64,000 nt of DNA from assembly GCF_011075055.1 (NCBI RefSeq), contig NC_058143.1:15515057-15579056 (forward strand). The letters run 5' to 3'. Shown one piece after another: positions 46,608 through 58,968 of the stretch; position 1 is the stretch's first letter, and each line of letters starts with the position of its first letter. The position numbers and the translations under genes were made by a program. Source of the stretch: Mangifera indica (Eukaryota; Streptophyta; Magnoliopsida; Sapindales; Anacardiaceae). The notes beneath the pieces are model-generated. The model was not told the origin of the DNA and searched no databases. It saw nothing but the letters and a program-made list of their open reading frames with translations.

Positions 46608-47688
46608 AAAAAAATCTGGGATTTAACTTTGCCACAATTTCAAAGTTTTGCAAAACTGTAAAGTTACTGTTTCCTATATTACACTTGAGTTTTGCAAAAC
46701 TGGCAAGCACATGCAGGTTTGGAGATTTTGGTCACACACTGCCCCTATACTATTTAGAAAGTATACTCAAACCACCCACCATTTTCCCGAGGTAATTTTA
46801 TGATCGCAGAAGAGTTACAGCATACTCACCATGATCACCACTGTACTAGCCACTGTTTACACAGGCAAAAACACAACCATTTCATTGCCAATATCACATT
46901 TCAAACACAATTGAATCCTATCCACCACCACAAAATTTGTAATTAAAAAAATACTGAATTCATCACAAATTTAGAATAAAAAATTAATCCAGTCGGCAGA
47001 AATCCATAACTACCAGCTACTGCAATCTGTCTCCATGATTCCATATCACACAGCCTGATTCTAATAAAAGTTTCAATGGGGCTTGACATCATCTAACTCA
47101 AATCCCTCTTCCACTTGCACAACCCAATTATGCTGGAGTTTCAACGGTCTTGTTAAAGGCACCCTAATTCTTTGATGTCTCTCCCACTCAACCAAAATCT
47201 GATGGAAGTTCGATGATTCTCAAGACTCGTGAACAACCAAATTCTCCTATCTCTCTCACTTTGTTGTCTTAGAGTAAATTCGGTTTTTTTTTTTTGGTCT
47301 TTTACTGTTTATCCTTTTATGTTCACTATTTCTAAATTAGGACATTGTTACAGTAAGTGACTCTTAAGTGCATAACCGCATTATATTTATAAAAAGAAAA
47401 TTATGGGTAAATAGTACAGAGCGGTGTGATGAAAAAGTTCCATACCTGACATGCACTTGTTAGTTTTGCAAAACTTAGGGTTATTTTGTGAAATTTACCC
47501 AGAAAATTACTTAAAAAATGTTGGCTCCTTGTGCTTATTTGATTTCTTTAGTGGTTTTGTTCAATTCCCATCTTTTCCAGGATTTTGAAATTTGGTTGCT
47601 TTTATTGTGAATAGTATATTCAAATGAAGAATTAATAAAACGTTGTTTGTGGGGAGGTTTGTTGCCTTGGAAGACTGTTTGGTAGATT
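46608..47688 (+). other. Intron or leader sequence before the DCD coding exon
   Basis: No gene. Probably the remainder of the leader intron plus the last untranslated bases. It contains a motif, AGTTTTGCAAAACT, three times (near 46641, 46690 and 47462), as short palindromes. Confidence 0.35.
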
Positions 47689-49666
47689 ATGGAACAAGAA
47701 AATTCAAAGAAAGAAGGTGGCAATCCGGTGGAAGCCTCCACTGAAGCACGACCATCTGCAAATAAAACTCAGAAATCATTGAGGGTTAGATCTAAAATTG
47801 CAAAGAAATCACCGGTCAATGACTTGAAATCTAAAAAAGTGAACACGAGTATCATAGCTCTGCATAAAATCAGGAGGAGAAAGAACAAGATTGTGAAAGA
47901 TGCTAAAAAAGGCAGTAGCAGTGTTGAACAGGAGAATTCTAAGACGCTAAATTCAAGAGAAGACCGGAAGGAGGATATTTCTGATAGAAAGTATACTGAC
48001 AAAAGCATGGATAGTCAAAAGAACCAAGGGGAGATCGGTGGGTCTAGTAATAATAGCCAACAGAAACAAAAGAATGAGGACAAGTATTTGAGGAATCAAA
48101 AAAACAAAGAGATCCACAGTGAAACTAAAATGAGTGGGTCAGATAAGAGTTCAAGGAATCAAAAGAACAGAGAGAAACACAGCGATGCAGGGAAGAGTGG
48201 TGAGTCAGGCAGGAGTTTGAAAGATCAGAAGAACAAAGAAAAACACAGTGACTCAGGAAAGAGCCATGATAAGGAAAAGAAGAAAGACAAACTTGGTGGT
48301 TTGATTTTTATGTGCAGCAAGAAGACCAAGCCTGATTGTTTTCATTATCGTGTCATGGGTGTATCATCTACTAAAAGAGACTTTGTGTTGGGTATTAAAC
48401 CTGGACTTAAGCTTTTTCTTTATGATTATGATCTCAAGCTTATGTATGGGATCTACAAGGCATCCTCTTCTGGTGGCATGAAACTTGAGCCGAAAGCTTT
48501 TGCTGGGGCCTTTCCTGCTCAGGTCTTTCTTTTTTTTTTCAGCCTTTTCCTGTTTTCAAATTAACCAGATATGTGCACTGACATGTTTTGAGTTTCAGGT
48601 GCGATTCAGTGTTCACATTGATTGCCTTCCACTTCCTGAGAGCATTTTCAAGAAGGCAATTAGGGAAAATTATGATGAAAAGAACAAGTTTAAATTTGAG
48701 CTTACCCTAAACAGGTAAGAGTGTATGTTTCCTTTGGTGGTTTGATTGCCGATTCTTTGCACATCCTTGAAATGATGACATTCCAAAATTTCCCATTAGG
48801 TCCAGAAGCTCTCTGAACTTTTCCGGCCAGCTTCAGTCCGTTTAACTCCACTGCATGTCCGAGGTCCACCAATGCCTAAAGTTCAGGATAGGAAAGATCA
48901 TGAAGGATTAAGTGAAATAAAGCGGGAAACCTTTGCTAGAGATTCTTATTCAAAAGCTAATTCTAGGAGTTATAATGGATTATCAAATGAAAGGGATAAA
49001 CACTTTGCATATCAAAAGGTGGGGTCTTCTCTCAGAGAGGAATACTCCCGGGATTTGTACTTGAGTGAAAAGGAATATCGAACTTATGGTCTTCAGGGAG
49101 AGAGGAGAAATCTTACTAGCACTCATCATATTGCTCCTTTAGACCCTTACCAGAGGGTTCATGAAAGAGAGCAACAGCACCTTCTAAGACACCGGGATCC
49201 TCTGTTTAGAGACACTATTCCTGCATCCAGAGAATCCTTGCCTGCCGATCCTCTCTACTTGAGTGAGAGGGAGTATCAAACTTATAGTGTTGGTGCTAGA
49301 CATGAACTGCAATCTGTAATTTCTCCAGCGGCTGCATCTAAATTAGACTCCTATACTAGGGACCCATACAAAAGTCACTATTATGCTGCATCTGTTGACC
49401 CATATCTTCCGCCTCCCAGGAGAGAAGAAATTGCCTCAGGTTCCTATCTTGTGGATGGAAGGAAAGATTCTTACTTGGTTGGAACTGATCCCATAAGGAG
49501 AAGAGAAACAGATGCAGTCGATAGATTATGCTCAAAATATGCTACTAGTGCTCTATCAAACCCTGACCGGCAGCACCACTATGAGGTGGCCAAACCTGAA
49601 TCAGCAGCTGCACCAGTTTCATCACGGTACTCCTTTGCTGCTCCATCTTTGCCCTACCGTTTGTAG
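47689..49666 (+). CDS. DCD-domain (development and cell death) protein, with a frame break at the exon 2/3 junction
   Basis: The DCD family is plant-specific and includes N-rich/asparagine-type stress and cell-death proteins; molecular action is poorly known. Exons: 47689-48522, 48599-48714 and 48800-49666. The first 200 residues are Lys/Ser-rich with three repeats around NQKNKEKHS. The DCD domain runs from about residue 203 ([29 protein letters not shown]) into exon 2 ([18 protein letters not shown]). Exon 3 gives the end of the domain ([10 protein letters not shown]) and a Tyr/Arg-rich tail (YLSEKEY, YLSEREY). Exon 2 ends in phase 2 at AACAG|GTAAGA and the only good acceptor is CATTAG|GTCCAG, but this joins exon 3 out of frame and gives TAA at 48843-48845. 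One extra base would restore the family reading. Either a real lesion or a sequence error. The strong family match in all three exons makes the gene call firm. Confidence 0.8.
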
Positions 49667-50029
49667 TGCACGTTGGTCTGCTATTTTTATTAAATAAAAA
49701 TAGTTCACTAGTAAATTCCTTTCTGTAACAGTATACTAAATTTTTTTTGTTGACAAAACAGTTTGCTTCCCTTTTCATTACTGTTAACTGCAAATATAAT
49801 TTCATCTGGAACTGCCACCTTTTAGATTCAATTGCAGACACTATTAATCTTTTTGAGCTGGATGAGTGTTAAGTTAATCTGGCTGGCTTCCGATGTTGCT
49901 TCTTGCTGCTATATGCTTATTGAAAGACACCCAAGACAAAATGAAACCAGTTGCAACCCCTAGTATGGCTTGCCTGGAGAAGGCCTATCCGTTGGGATTT
50001 GTGTAACTTTTGGTTACTGCAGGAACCGA
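49667..50029. other. 3' UTR and flank of the DCD gene
   Basis: Likely 3' UTR, with ATTAAATAAAAATAG near 49688. No other gene. Confidence 0.4.
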
Positions 50030-50640
50030 TCCTCAACAAGTAACAGAGGCGGTTAACTTCACTGCCATACATCATTGTAGACCCTATAATGTGATCCTGG
50101 AAAGACCTTTCCTAATCTCATTCAAGGGATCTCTATTTACCGCCTCACGCTGAAATTTCCCATTGAGCAAGGAGTAGAAGGAAACCAAAAGGTGGCCCAA
50201 AGTTATTAAACATCTCGGTAAAGAATGGTGGTGATAAGTTGGATGGAACTAATATTGAGTGTGCTTTTCCATTGGCACCATAAGTACATCAACTTTTTTG
50301 GTTGGACACACAAGGACAAGCCTAGACTTCATAAAGTAGGAGGCCCACAATCTTTCGAAAGCTAAGCAATTGGGCATGAATTGCTTTGCTTTATGGATGC
50401 CTTCTCAAGGTACAACTAGATGAAGATGAACTTGGACGCCAAAGAAACAACTTGCATAACTAGCCAAGGCTTGTACAACTACGAAGTCACGCCCTTTGGG
50501 TTAAAGAACGTTAGGGCAGCATTCCTTTGACTAGTTAACAAACTCTTCAATAAATTGCTAGCCATTAAAATTGATGTCTACATTAATAACATGCTCATCG
50601 AGCCTTTACACACCACAGATCATATAAGCCATCTTTGGAT
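50030..50640 (+). mobile_element. Decayed Ty3/Gypsy remnant (protease-RT region)
   Basis: Plus-strand translation, with frame changes and stops, gives HHCRPYNVILERPFLISFKG-like sequence near 50070-50135. Near 50390-50600 come DAFSRYNQMKMN, ITSQGLYNYEVTPFGLKN and DVYINNMLIE, the typical order of Gypsy protease-RT spacer and reverse transcriptase. Inactive and without LTRs. Confidence 0.7.
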
Positions 50641-51925
50641 GATTTCTTTTATATTGATGTTTAAGATGTTTGCATGAATATTTTTGCTTAAGTATATGTA
50701 TAAGATAAGTTTAAGAAAATAACAATTTTTTTCAAGCATGTATTCTCTTCGAAGGATAATTATCTGAAAAGAAATATTACATTTTTGGTATCAAAACTAA
50801 GATTTTACAACTCAAAAGACATCTGAAAGTAACAAATGTACAATTGAGTTATTAAATCTCTCATGCAATGTTGACCCTCTGTACGTCAACTATTGTAAGA
50901 GTTTTTATATGTGTAAGTAAAGTTATGATTTTACAAGAAAATGTTTGTGGGTTTTACAGGATGAGACAATCCTAGAGATTACTTGGTAATACTCTAGAGG
51001 TTCCCAACCCACTCAAAGCTGATTAGTCAAATACTTCAACTCTAGCCTTGTAAGAAATGTGAAACACTCACATGTACATACCATAGGTAAATTTATCAAA
51101 TGCTAATGATATATTTATCTCAATTAAGAAATTTTAATCATCTTCATCTTTATCCATATTTTTATTGGGAATCCACTTTATGAACAGAGTGAGACGAGTT
51201 GAATACTCGATTTTACCAACCAAATTTTCATCTCTATCTCTGTTGTCTATAATACCTTGAACTCACAAACATGTTACTTGTAATATTTTAAATAAATTTA
51301 TGTTAAATATCTTATTTCATAATCTTGATACTATTAATTATTGTTTATTAAAGTCATTTCAATGATTCCATATACTATAACAGTAATGTTTTCCAACAAA
51401 ACAACTAATTTTTTTTCATAAAAATTATTATTCATTTTTTATAAGCTAATTCTGTTCGAGTAAGTATCATAATATGTCAATAAATATAAAGATATTATGG
51501 ATTAATAAGCACGTTTTAAAGTCATTTTATTTTTCAATTCATTGACAAAATTATCAATTTTTTAAATTTTTCATGGTCTTTATTCTTTTTAAACATGAAA
51601 TTATTAAAATATTTTGTGCAAAACAGTAAATCTCAAAAATAAAAAATAAAAAAAGGTAAAGAATAAGTTCGTTTAGAGAAAGGGGAAGAAAGTAGTTAAA
51701 ATAAGATACAAGCACTCCCACCGTAAGGCTAAATACGGGTGAGCAGTGAGCACTAATCATTGACAAATCAAAACCTATAAGTCACTTGGTTCTGCTCCTG
51801 TTTACTTCTCCGTACTTCCACCCTTCCGCCCCCAACCGAACTCAATTCAACGATCTCTTTCAAATCATATTCTCTCTACCCATTTAAATTAATTAAAAAA
51901 TCCATATACTCTTTAAGGCCAAATC
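50641..51925. other. Intergenic DNA and promoter of the prenyltransferase gene
   Basis: No gene. The last 150 bp are CT-rich leader-like sequence; no confident TATA box. Confidence 0.35.
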
Positions 51926-54900
51926 ATGTTATTTTCTTATGGCCTTTCTCGGATTTCAATAAATCCTAGAGCCTCCTTGTTGACTTGTCGTTGGCTTCTC
52001 TCGCATCTGACTGGCTCCCTGAGCCCTTCCACTTCTTCACACTCTATCAGAGACTCAGTTCATAAGGTAAAAATCTTGGCTTTGATGACATATTTGACGC
52101 TTTCAATTTGTGAGTTTAATGGGTGTGGTTAGTTTCATCCTAATGTTTTATGTATGTGGTAATATAATGTGTTTGATTGGTTATAAGATGTGGGCTTAAT
52201 GAACTTCATTTGCTGCTAAAATTTCCTCCCTCCCTGGGTTGTGGGGGTCAGTGGCCTCAGCTTTGTAGGGTTGAAGTTGCAATTTGAGCTCTTATTTAAG
52301 CGTGCAAAGAATAATTGTTCGGTGAAATTAGAGATTTTTTAATGTGAAATGAAGAGTATTGTGGTGATAAAGGATTCCTGATGCAAAAGGTTCTGTAGTA
52401 TTACTTTTGGAAGGAGGACTAAGCCCTGCTTTGTACTTTTTAGATGGAGATTGATTAAGTCTTTAGATGGGGAGATTGTGAGATGTGCAAGCAAGTGGGT
52501 GCATTGAAGATTTCTAAAATGATACCTAATCAAGAAATTATGGATTATCCCTTGTTTGTGATGGTTGTGTTGTGTGAGTATGATTTCTATGGTACTTTGT
52601 CGTTATAAAATTTTCAGAAATATGAAGAAGTGACTAGGCTGTTTGAGCAGCAGTTGTCTACTTAAGGAGATGGAAAGCCAAGAATTTCCTGAAACAGTGA
52701 CTTTTCTAAGTGAGAACTGGTAGTGATTGATGGGTTGATATTTTGTGCTGTGATATTCCTGCATTTGCTATAAGGAATGGAGGGAATCCCTCTCTCTCTC
52801 TCTCTATATATATATATACATATATATGGTTTCTGGAATTGAATAGTATTTCATTTGAATACACAACATATCAGATAACATATTTAAGGGAAATGAGTCC
52901 TCGTCTTAGTTTAAAGTAGGAGGGATTGATAGCTTGTCTAAATACGGAAGGGTAAGAGATGTATATGAATTTCAAGTTGCTTTAATAACAAGTTTATAAT
53001 CAATTTTACATATATATATGTGGTGTTTGCATGCATGCATTTGACTTTGTTTCTTGTATTTCTTTCATTTTTTATGGTGATTGTTAGGTTTGGGGTTGCA
53101 GAGAAGCTTATACGTGGAGTGTTCCTGCCTTGCATGGTTTTAGACACCAAATTCATCACCAAAGCAGCTCCCTAATTGAGGTTAGGTGTACTATTCTTAT
53201 TTTTTTATTGATATTCACCACATACCATTATCTTCAATCAGCTGATTTTTCACACGCTAGTTTTATATGAGAGATATTGAATGCCCAAGTCCAAAAGCCA
53301 CTCAATTTTAGTACGCTGCCTAATTTTCTTCACACTACTGTAGTCCCCTCTTTGTACGAAGTATAAATATGATTGGATTGATGAATTTGTGATATTTGTG
53401 ACAGTTTTCTGATTTCATGATCTTGTGTGGGTCATCTGGTGAATGTTTTCTTTAGAATGAAGGATTCATGTGAGTTTCTATTTGATTTAATATTAACAGA
53501 TAGCAGTTGCATTTGGTTGAAATATCAATATTACTGATTGGCCCCAATCTCATTGCTCACTTGTTCCAGTTCATATTCCCTCACATTTATTAGTGATATG
53601 TTTTTTCTTGTTATCTTGTGCTTGTTTGTTGACCATACTGAGAGAGGAAAAATTATTTTCAGGATCAACTCGACCCATTTTCCCTTGTTGCTGATGAACT
53701 ATCACTTGTTGCTAACAGGCTGCGCTCCATGGTAGTCACTGAGGTATCTAATAGTATTTTCTTTTGCCTCTCTATTATTTAAGGAATGAGGATGCTTTGA
53801 AGGATGGTATAGATGATGTTTCTTTCATGATAGAGTCCAATTTATGTCATGTGACCAAAGTTGGATTTACATAATACTTAGGTACCTAAGCTTGCCTCAG
53901 CAGCTGAGTATTTCTTCAAAATGGGAGTGGAGGGAAAGAGGTTTCGTCCCACGGTAATAAAAATAATTCTATTTCTTGCTTTAGATGGCTGCTTTTGTTT
54001 CTTCATAATTTGTTAGTCTTACTTTGGCTAACTAATTAATCTTTATTGCATATTAGTTGCCCCTTATATTATAATGGACATCTTCTATTCAGGTTTTATT
54101 GTTGATGGCAACAGCCTTGAATGTGCATGTACTTGAGCCACTTCCTGAAGGTGCAGGAGATGCTTTGATGACTGAGCTACGTACAAGACAACAATGTATA
54201 GCTGAGATTACTGAGATGATCCATGTTAGTTCTTAAGAAATTTGTATTTGTTTTATTGAAATTTTTATTTGCTATAAATCCAATCTTTCTTCTCCTTTGG
54301 GAAACTTCTTTTTAGCCCACATATTGACCAATGTTATTTCCTTTTCTTAGGTAGCAAGCCTTCTTCACGATGATGTCTTGGATGATGCAGATACAAGGCG
54401 TGGCATTGGTTCGTTAAATTTAGTAATGGGGAATAAGGTGCTTGTGTTTTCGTATTCCTTTAAAGTTCAATTTGTCCTTGTCATTTATGAAAATTTTAGG
54501 ATAAAGGCTCTTTGATAGTCTCTGGTTCTTTTTTATATTTATGTTATGGTTTTAATTTGTCTGAGTTATGGGATCTGAAGTCAGTATTGGGTTGGCAGGC
54601 ATGGTAAATTCTTTCTTTATACCATAAATGGTGTAATGGATTTTGGCGACTTTACCTTGTGATTAAATTGTGATTTAGCTTTCCCTTAAGATTAGATGGT
54701 CAGGCACATTTTTCCTAGTATTGTCTTTCTCCCCCTGGATGTCCTTTTTGTACCAAGTTTGTCTATTTATCATCCCTTTCTAAGCTGCAAAATTGATTCA
54801 TCTATATGGGCAAAGTTATCAAAGTAGGAAGTATTTGCTGGGCAACTCTTATCAGTTGTGATAAGTTACTTTGGAGAACATTGTTGCATTACAGAAGAGG

Positions 54901-57900
54901 AAAAGGCAAAAAAAACATGGGTGTGTGAAATATTGTCTTATTTTTGTGTGATTCGATAAGAGAGAAATAATTATATTTTCAAAGGAATTATTGACAAAGA
55001 GGTTATTAGTCAATGAGACTGAATTCATTTCTTGTTTCTCTTTGGACATTTGAAGAAATCCCCTTTTTCCTCATAACGTGAACAGAAAAGGGGTATTGGG
55101 CTGATATGTTTTTGGGAATTTTAATCTTTTATTTTAATGTTGGTGTGGTAAATTGTATACCATATAGTTTTAATTTTCTATACTGAGATATTTTTTGGTG
55201 TGTAGATCTCTTTTCTGGTATTCCTTTCCTTTGTTCTTCTCTATCTGACATCTCTTATCGAAAAGAATAATAATGGCCTGAACCTCCTTGTGGATCACAT
55301 TGAGTCAAAACTTGTAGTTATATCCGCATGTGTTCACAAATACATCGCTGGATATATGCAACATTTTATATAATACAACTTGCCTATGTCATTTGTAATG
55401 TTATGAAACATGGTTGAAGAGATTCCATGTTTTGTCATTTTTGTTCAAGATCCCTTCTATAACCATTCGTTCTTTCCTCTTTTATTTATTTTCGCCTTGC
55501 TTGGGATATGATAAATAACTTTTAGTTGTCAATTGAAATGATTGCTTTATTTCCTGCACTATATCATTTTGGGATACTTGGTACAACATGTTTTATTCAT
55601 GCATTCTAGTATAAAGATCAATTACTTAATTTATATGTTAAAACTGATCTGATGTAACCTACGACAGCAGTACAGGATTTTGCAATCTCTTTTGTGATTT
55701 TTCTTAATTATTTATTTTAATCAAATCGATGCAGTCTTCTGTCAATACATAGAAGAGTCATGGACTTGGACAGTTGTAGCTCAAGGTTCTTACTGTCGTC
55801 CTGCTGTTCTTCTTTTTTTTTTTAAATGCAGTTAGCTGTATTAGCGGGAGATTTTCTTCTATCTCGCGCTTGTGTTGCCCTTGCTTCATTGAAAAACACA
55901 GAGGTATAAATTTTTATTCTATTTTTGGTGTTTATAAATTGGGAATTTGTAGATTTTTATTATGTTTATTGGTTGCACTGAGGTCTAAACTTTGTTTACC
56001 TATATTCTTTAAGAGACAAGGTTCTAATATAGGTTCTCAGTTACTTGCAATGAGAACGGTTGGTTAGAAACATACAACATTGGTTTGCTAATCCATGGTG
56101 CCTAATGGATAACAAACTTGTTTATCAGTCAGTTTAATTTAACACACCATGGGATTGATACAATGAACTTATAGCTAATATTCTCATTAAATTCATAATT
56201 GTAGTTTGCTCAAGTTTTTGACAGTATCTATTAATTTTCTTTTTGCTACTGGCTGTGTGGTTTTGAGATTTTGTTGAATCTAGTATATTATCTCCCCACT
56301 CATCCATCTCTGTTTTTATAGGTTGTATCATTGCTGGCAACAGTTGTAGAGCATCTTGTTACCGGTGAAACAATGCAAATGACTACTTCATCTGATCAAC
56401 GGTGTAGGTATGCTGTTTTTTCCTCTTCTGTAACATTTGAATATTTGTTTCTTGCACTTTTGCTATGAATAGTTGAAGCCCTACATGTGGTGATTTGCTC
56501 TTTGTGAGTTTTTGGTATTGAATTATAAATCTGTTATTATTCATCTTTTGTGTCCTATTAAATTGATTTTTTTAATAGAAGGTTCAGTAATATCCATTGG
56601 ATGTGGTTTGCTATGATGCTGATGATGTTTTTGTTCTAAAACAAATATCTGGTGCCCTTTACGTGCCTGCTGTGGCAAGAAACTATTCATTGTCACATCT
56701 TGTGGTTGCTTAAACACACTGGACGTTTCTTCCTCCTAATACCATGTTCCTTATCTCTCATGTATGGTGTAGCCATACCCATACTTTTTTCAGTCGCTGA
56801 AAAGCAGTCTGTGTTTCTTGGCATCATTGAATGGAATGGTTCACCTTAGACATATCCCACCCAGTGGTTTTCTTTTATTTTATTTAACCCCTGTGATTTT
56901 AGAAATTCTATCAAACACCTCACTGTTACTTTTCGATCTAATAGAGTTAGGCCTGACAGAAGCATTTTAACAGAAGTCCAACACACCTTTTTTCCTCATA
57001 TTACTCCACTTACAATTACCTCTCCTAATGCAAGCATATATTATATTGATTAGTCCTCTTAGTGTGCTTTTGTTATGGTGTCCACGACTGTCCATTAACC
57101 TTGGTAGTAAAGTCAGCTATATTACCATTAGCTTAAGTTTTCTTATTCATGTTTAGTTTTCAGGTACATAATCAAGAACGAGAGTTTTATATTCAACCTT
57201 CCCCATACATAAGATTAGCTTCTTTATTAATTTATTTTGTTTTTGTGCCCTGAGATAGAGGGATGAGGAGCTATTTGTTTCAGAAAAAAAGGGTTCACAG
57301 ATGGGTCTGACAGACTGATGCCAGTCTCCTGTAGTCAAAATTAAAGAGTTAGACCTTTGTTCATAACTTTGAATGGGATCGGATGAGATTACTACTTGTT
57401 TTACTTGTCTCCAACTTGGTTTCTTTCAGGATTTTTGAGATACATGGTCTGTAGCTAACCATTCGAAATTTTTTCTAATAAATGCAGCATGGAATATTAT
57501 ATGCAAAAAACATACTACAAGACTGCTTCATTGATATCAAATAGCTGCAAGGCAATTGCTCTTCTTGCTGGGCAATCAGCAGAAGTTGCAATGTTGGCTT
57601 TTGAGTTTGGAAAAAATCTGGTTTGTACATCCCTTGGAGTTTATTAATCTACTAATTGCATATTTTATTACAACTAACGATTTCACATTGAAATCTTTGT
57701 GTATGAATTAAGAAAAAGTATTGTGAGCTTTCAACTTCTTGTCCCTTGCCATACTCTGCTGCGCCTTATAATTTTATTGTCATTACAAATGATGAAAGTT
57801 ATTTGAATCTGCATATAAATTAAGAAAAATGGCAACATTTTTTTTTCCCCTTGTTGTGCTCCTTGTCATGTTGAATGTAGAAGGTTAACCATGGTAAATA

Positions 57901-58968
57901 TGGTCCTAGCAAATAATGAGCATGTCATGGTCATTTCTGTGTAGCTGTATTCAAAATGTATCTCTCCCCTGCTCAAGTTATTCTAAATGATCTTAAGTTT
58001 ATTTCCCCTGAAAAATACTTACCTAGCTCAGTGGTTTATATCGCAATTGCCAAATGTTGCTAGCCACTAGATGGTGATAATGTATAGAGGAATTTTGTTT
58101 TATGGGTCTATCTCACTTTTTCTCCAAACTACCACATAACATAATTGGCATTCCCCTGTTAGTGGATGAGTCTGAAATTGCTGTTCCATTTGCAAAATGT
58201 CATTTTAGAAAATAAGATATTGCAGTTTGCGGTAGTTTGTTTTTTCAAATGCTTCTTTCGTTTTCAGGGACTGGCCTACCAATTAATAGATGACGTTCTT
58301 GATTTCACGGGCACATCAGCTTCACTTGGAAAGGGATCTTTATCGGACATACGGCATGTAATTCATCTATCCTTTATATCTCAGTAGTAGCAATATTGTA
58401 GGGTCCTAGTCTTTTAAAGGTTTTAATTGTTGCCATGGGGTGTTTTCTGTGGATTACCATTAAGCAATTCTTTGTCACTTAGAAAAATTATTGTTTAGTA
58501 ACTTGTTAGAAATGATACCTATTCAACCTGATACTTCTTTTGTTTTCTGGTGTAGGGAATTGTAACGGCTCCTATACTGTTTGCAATGGAAGAATTCCCC
58601 CAGTTGCGTGCAGTTATTGATCAGGGCTTTGAAAATCCTTCAAACGTCGATGTCGTAAGTATATATAACACATGTAGCAACAATTCATGTGAAAAAGTTT
58701 GTATGGTAGTTTTGTAAATGTGATATTATTCATAATGGAAATGTTATTAGTAATATTTTGTACTTATAGTTTACTTGTGGAAATACAGGCCCTTGAATAC
58801 CTTGGCAAGAGTCGGGGAATACAAAGGACGAGAGAGCTAGCGACAAACCATGCCAACCTTGCTGCAGCTGCCATCGATGCTCTACCCAAAACTGACAATG
58901 AAGAAGTAAGAAAGTCAAGACGGGCACTTTTAGATCTAACTCAAAGAGTCATCACAAGAAATAAATGA
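51926..58968 (+). CDS. SPS3: Long-chain all-trans polyprenyl (solanesyl-type) diphosphate synthase
   Basis: Condenses isopentenyl diphosphate onto an allylic primer to make the long side chain of ubiquinone. Exons: 51926-52066, 53088-53180, 53663-53743, 53882-53953, 54093-54224, 54351-54437, 55832-55903, 56322-56407, 57488-57620, 58268-58357, 58556-58654 and 58789-58968; 1266 nt, 421 residues, all in phase and GT-AG. The N-terminus (MLFSYGLSRISINPRAS) is Arg/Ser-rich without acids, fitting a mitochondrial presequence. Motifs: GKRFRP (123-128), the first Asp-rich motif DDVLDDADTRRG (from 180), GDFLLSRA, the KT of KTYYKTASL, and the second Asp-rich motif DDVLD (307-311). The GKGSLSD tail follows. 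Length and N-terminus match the mitochondrial SPS3 type rather than plastid SPS1/2. No defect seen. Intron 6 (1.4 kb) is the largest after intron 1. Confidence 0.95.
52790..52828. repeat. Compound (TC)n(TA)n microsatellite in intron 1 of the prenyltransferase
   Basis: TC repeats at 52790-52805 pass directly into TA repeats to 52828 with one ACA interruption. Confidence 0.9.
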
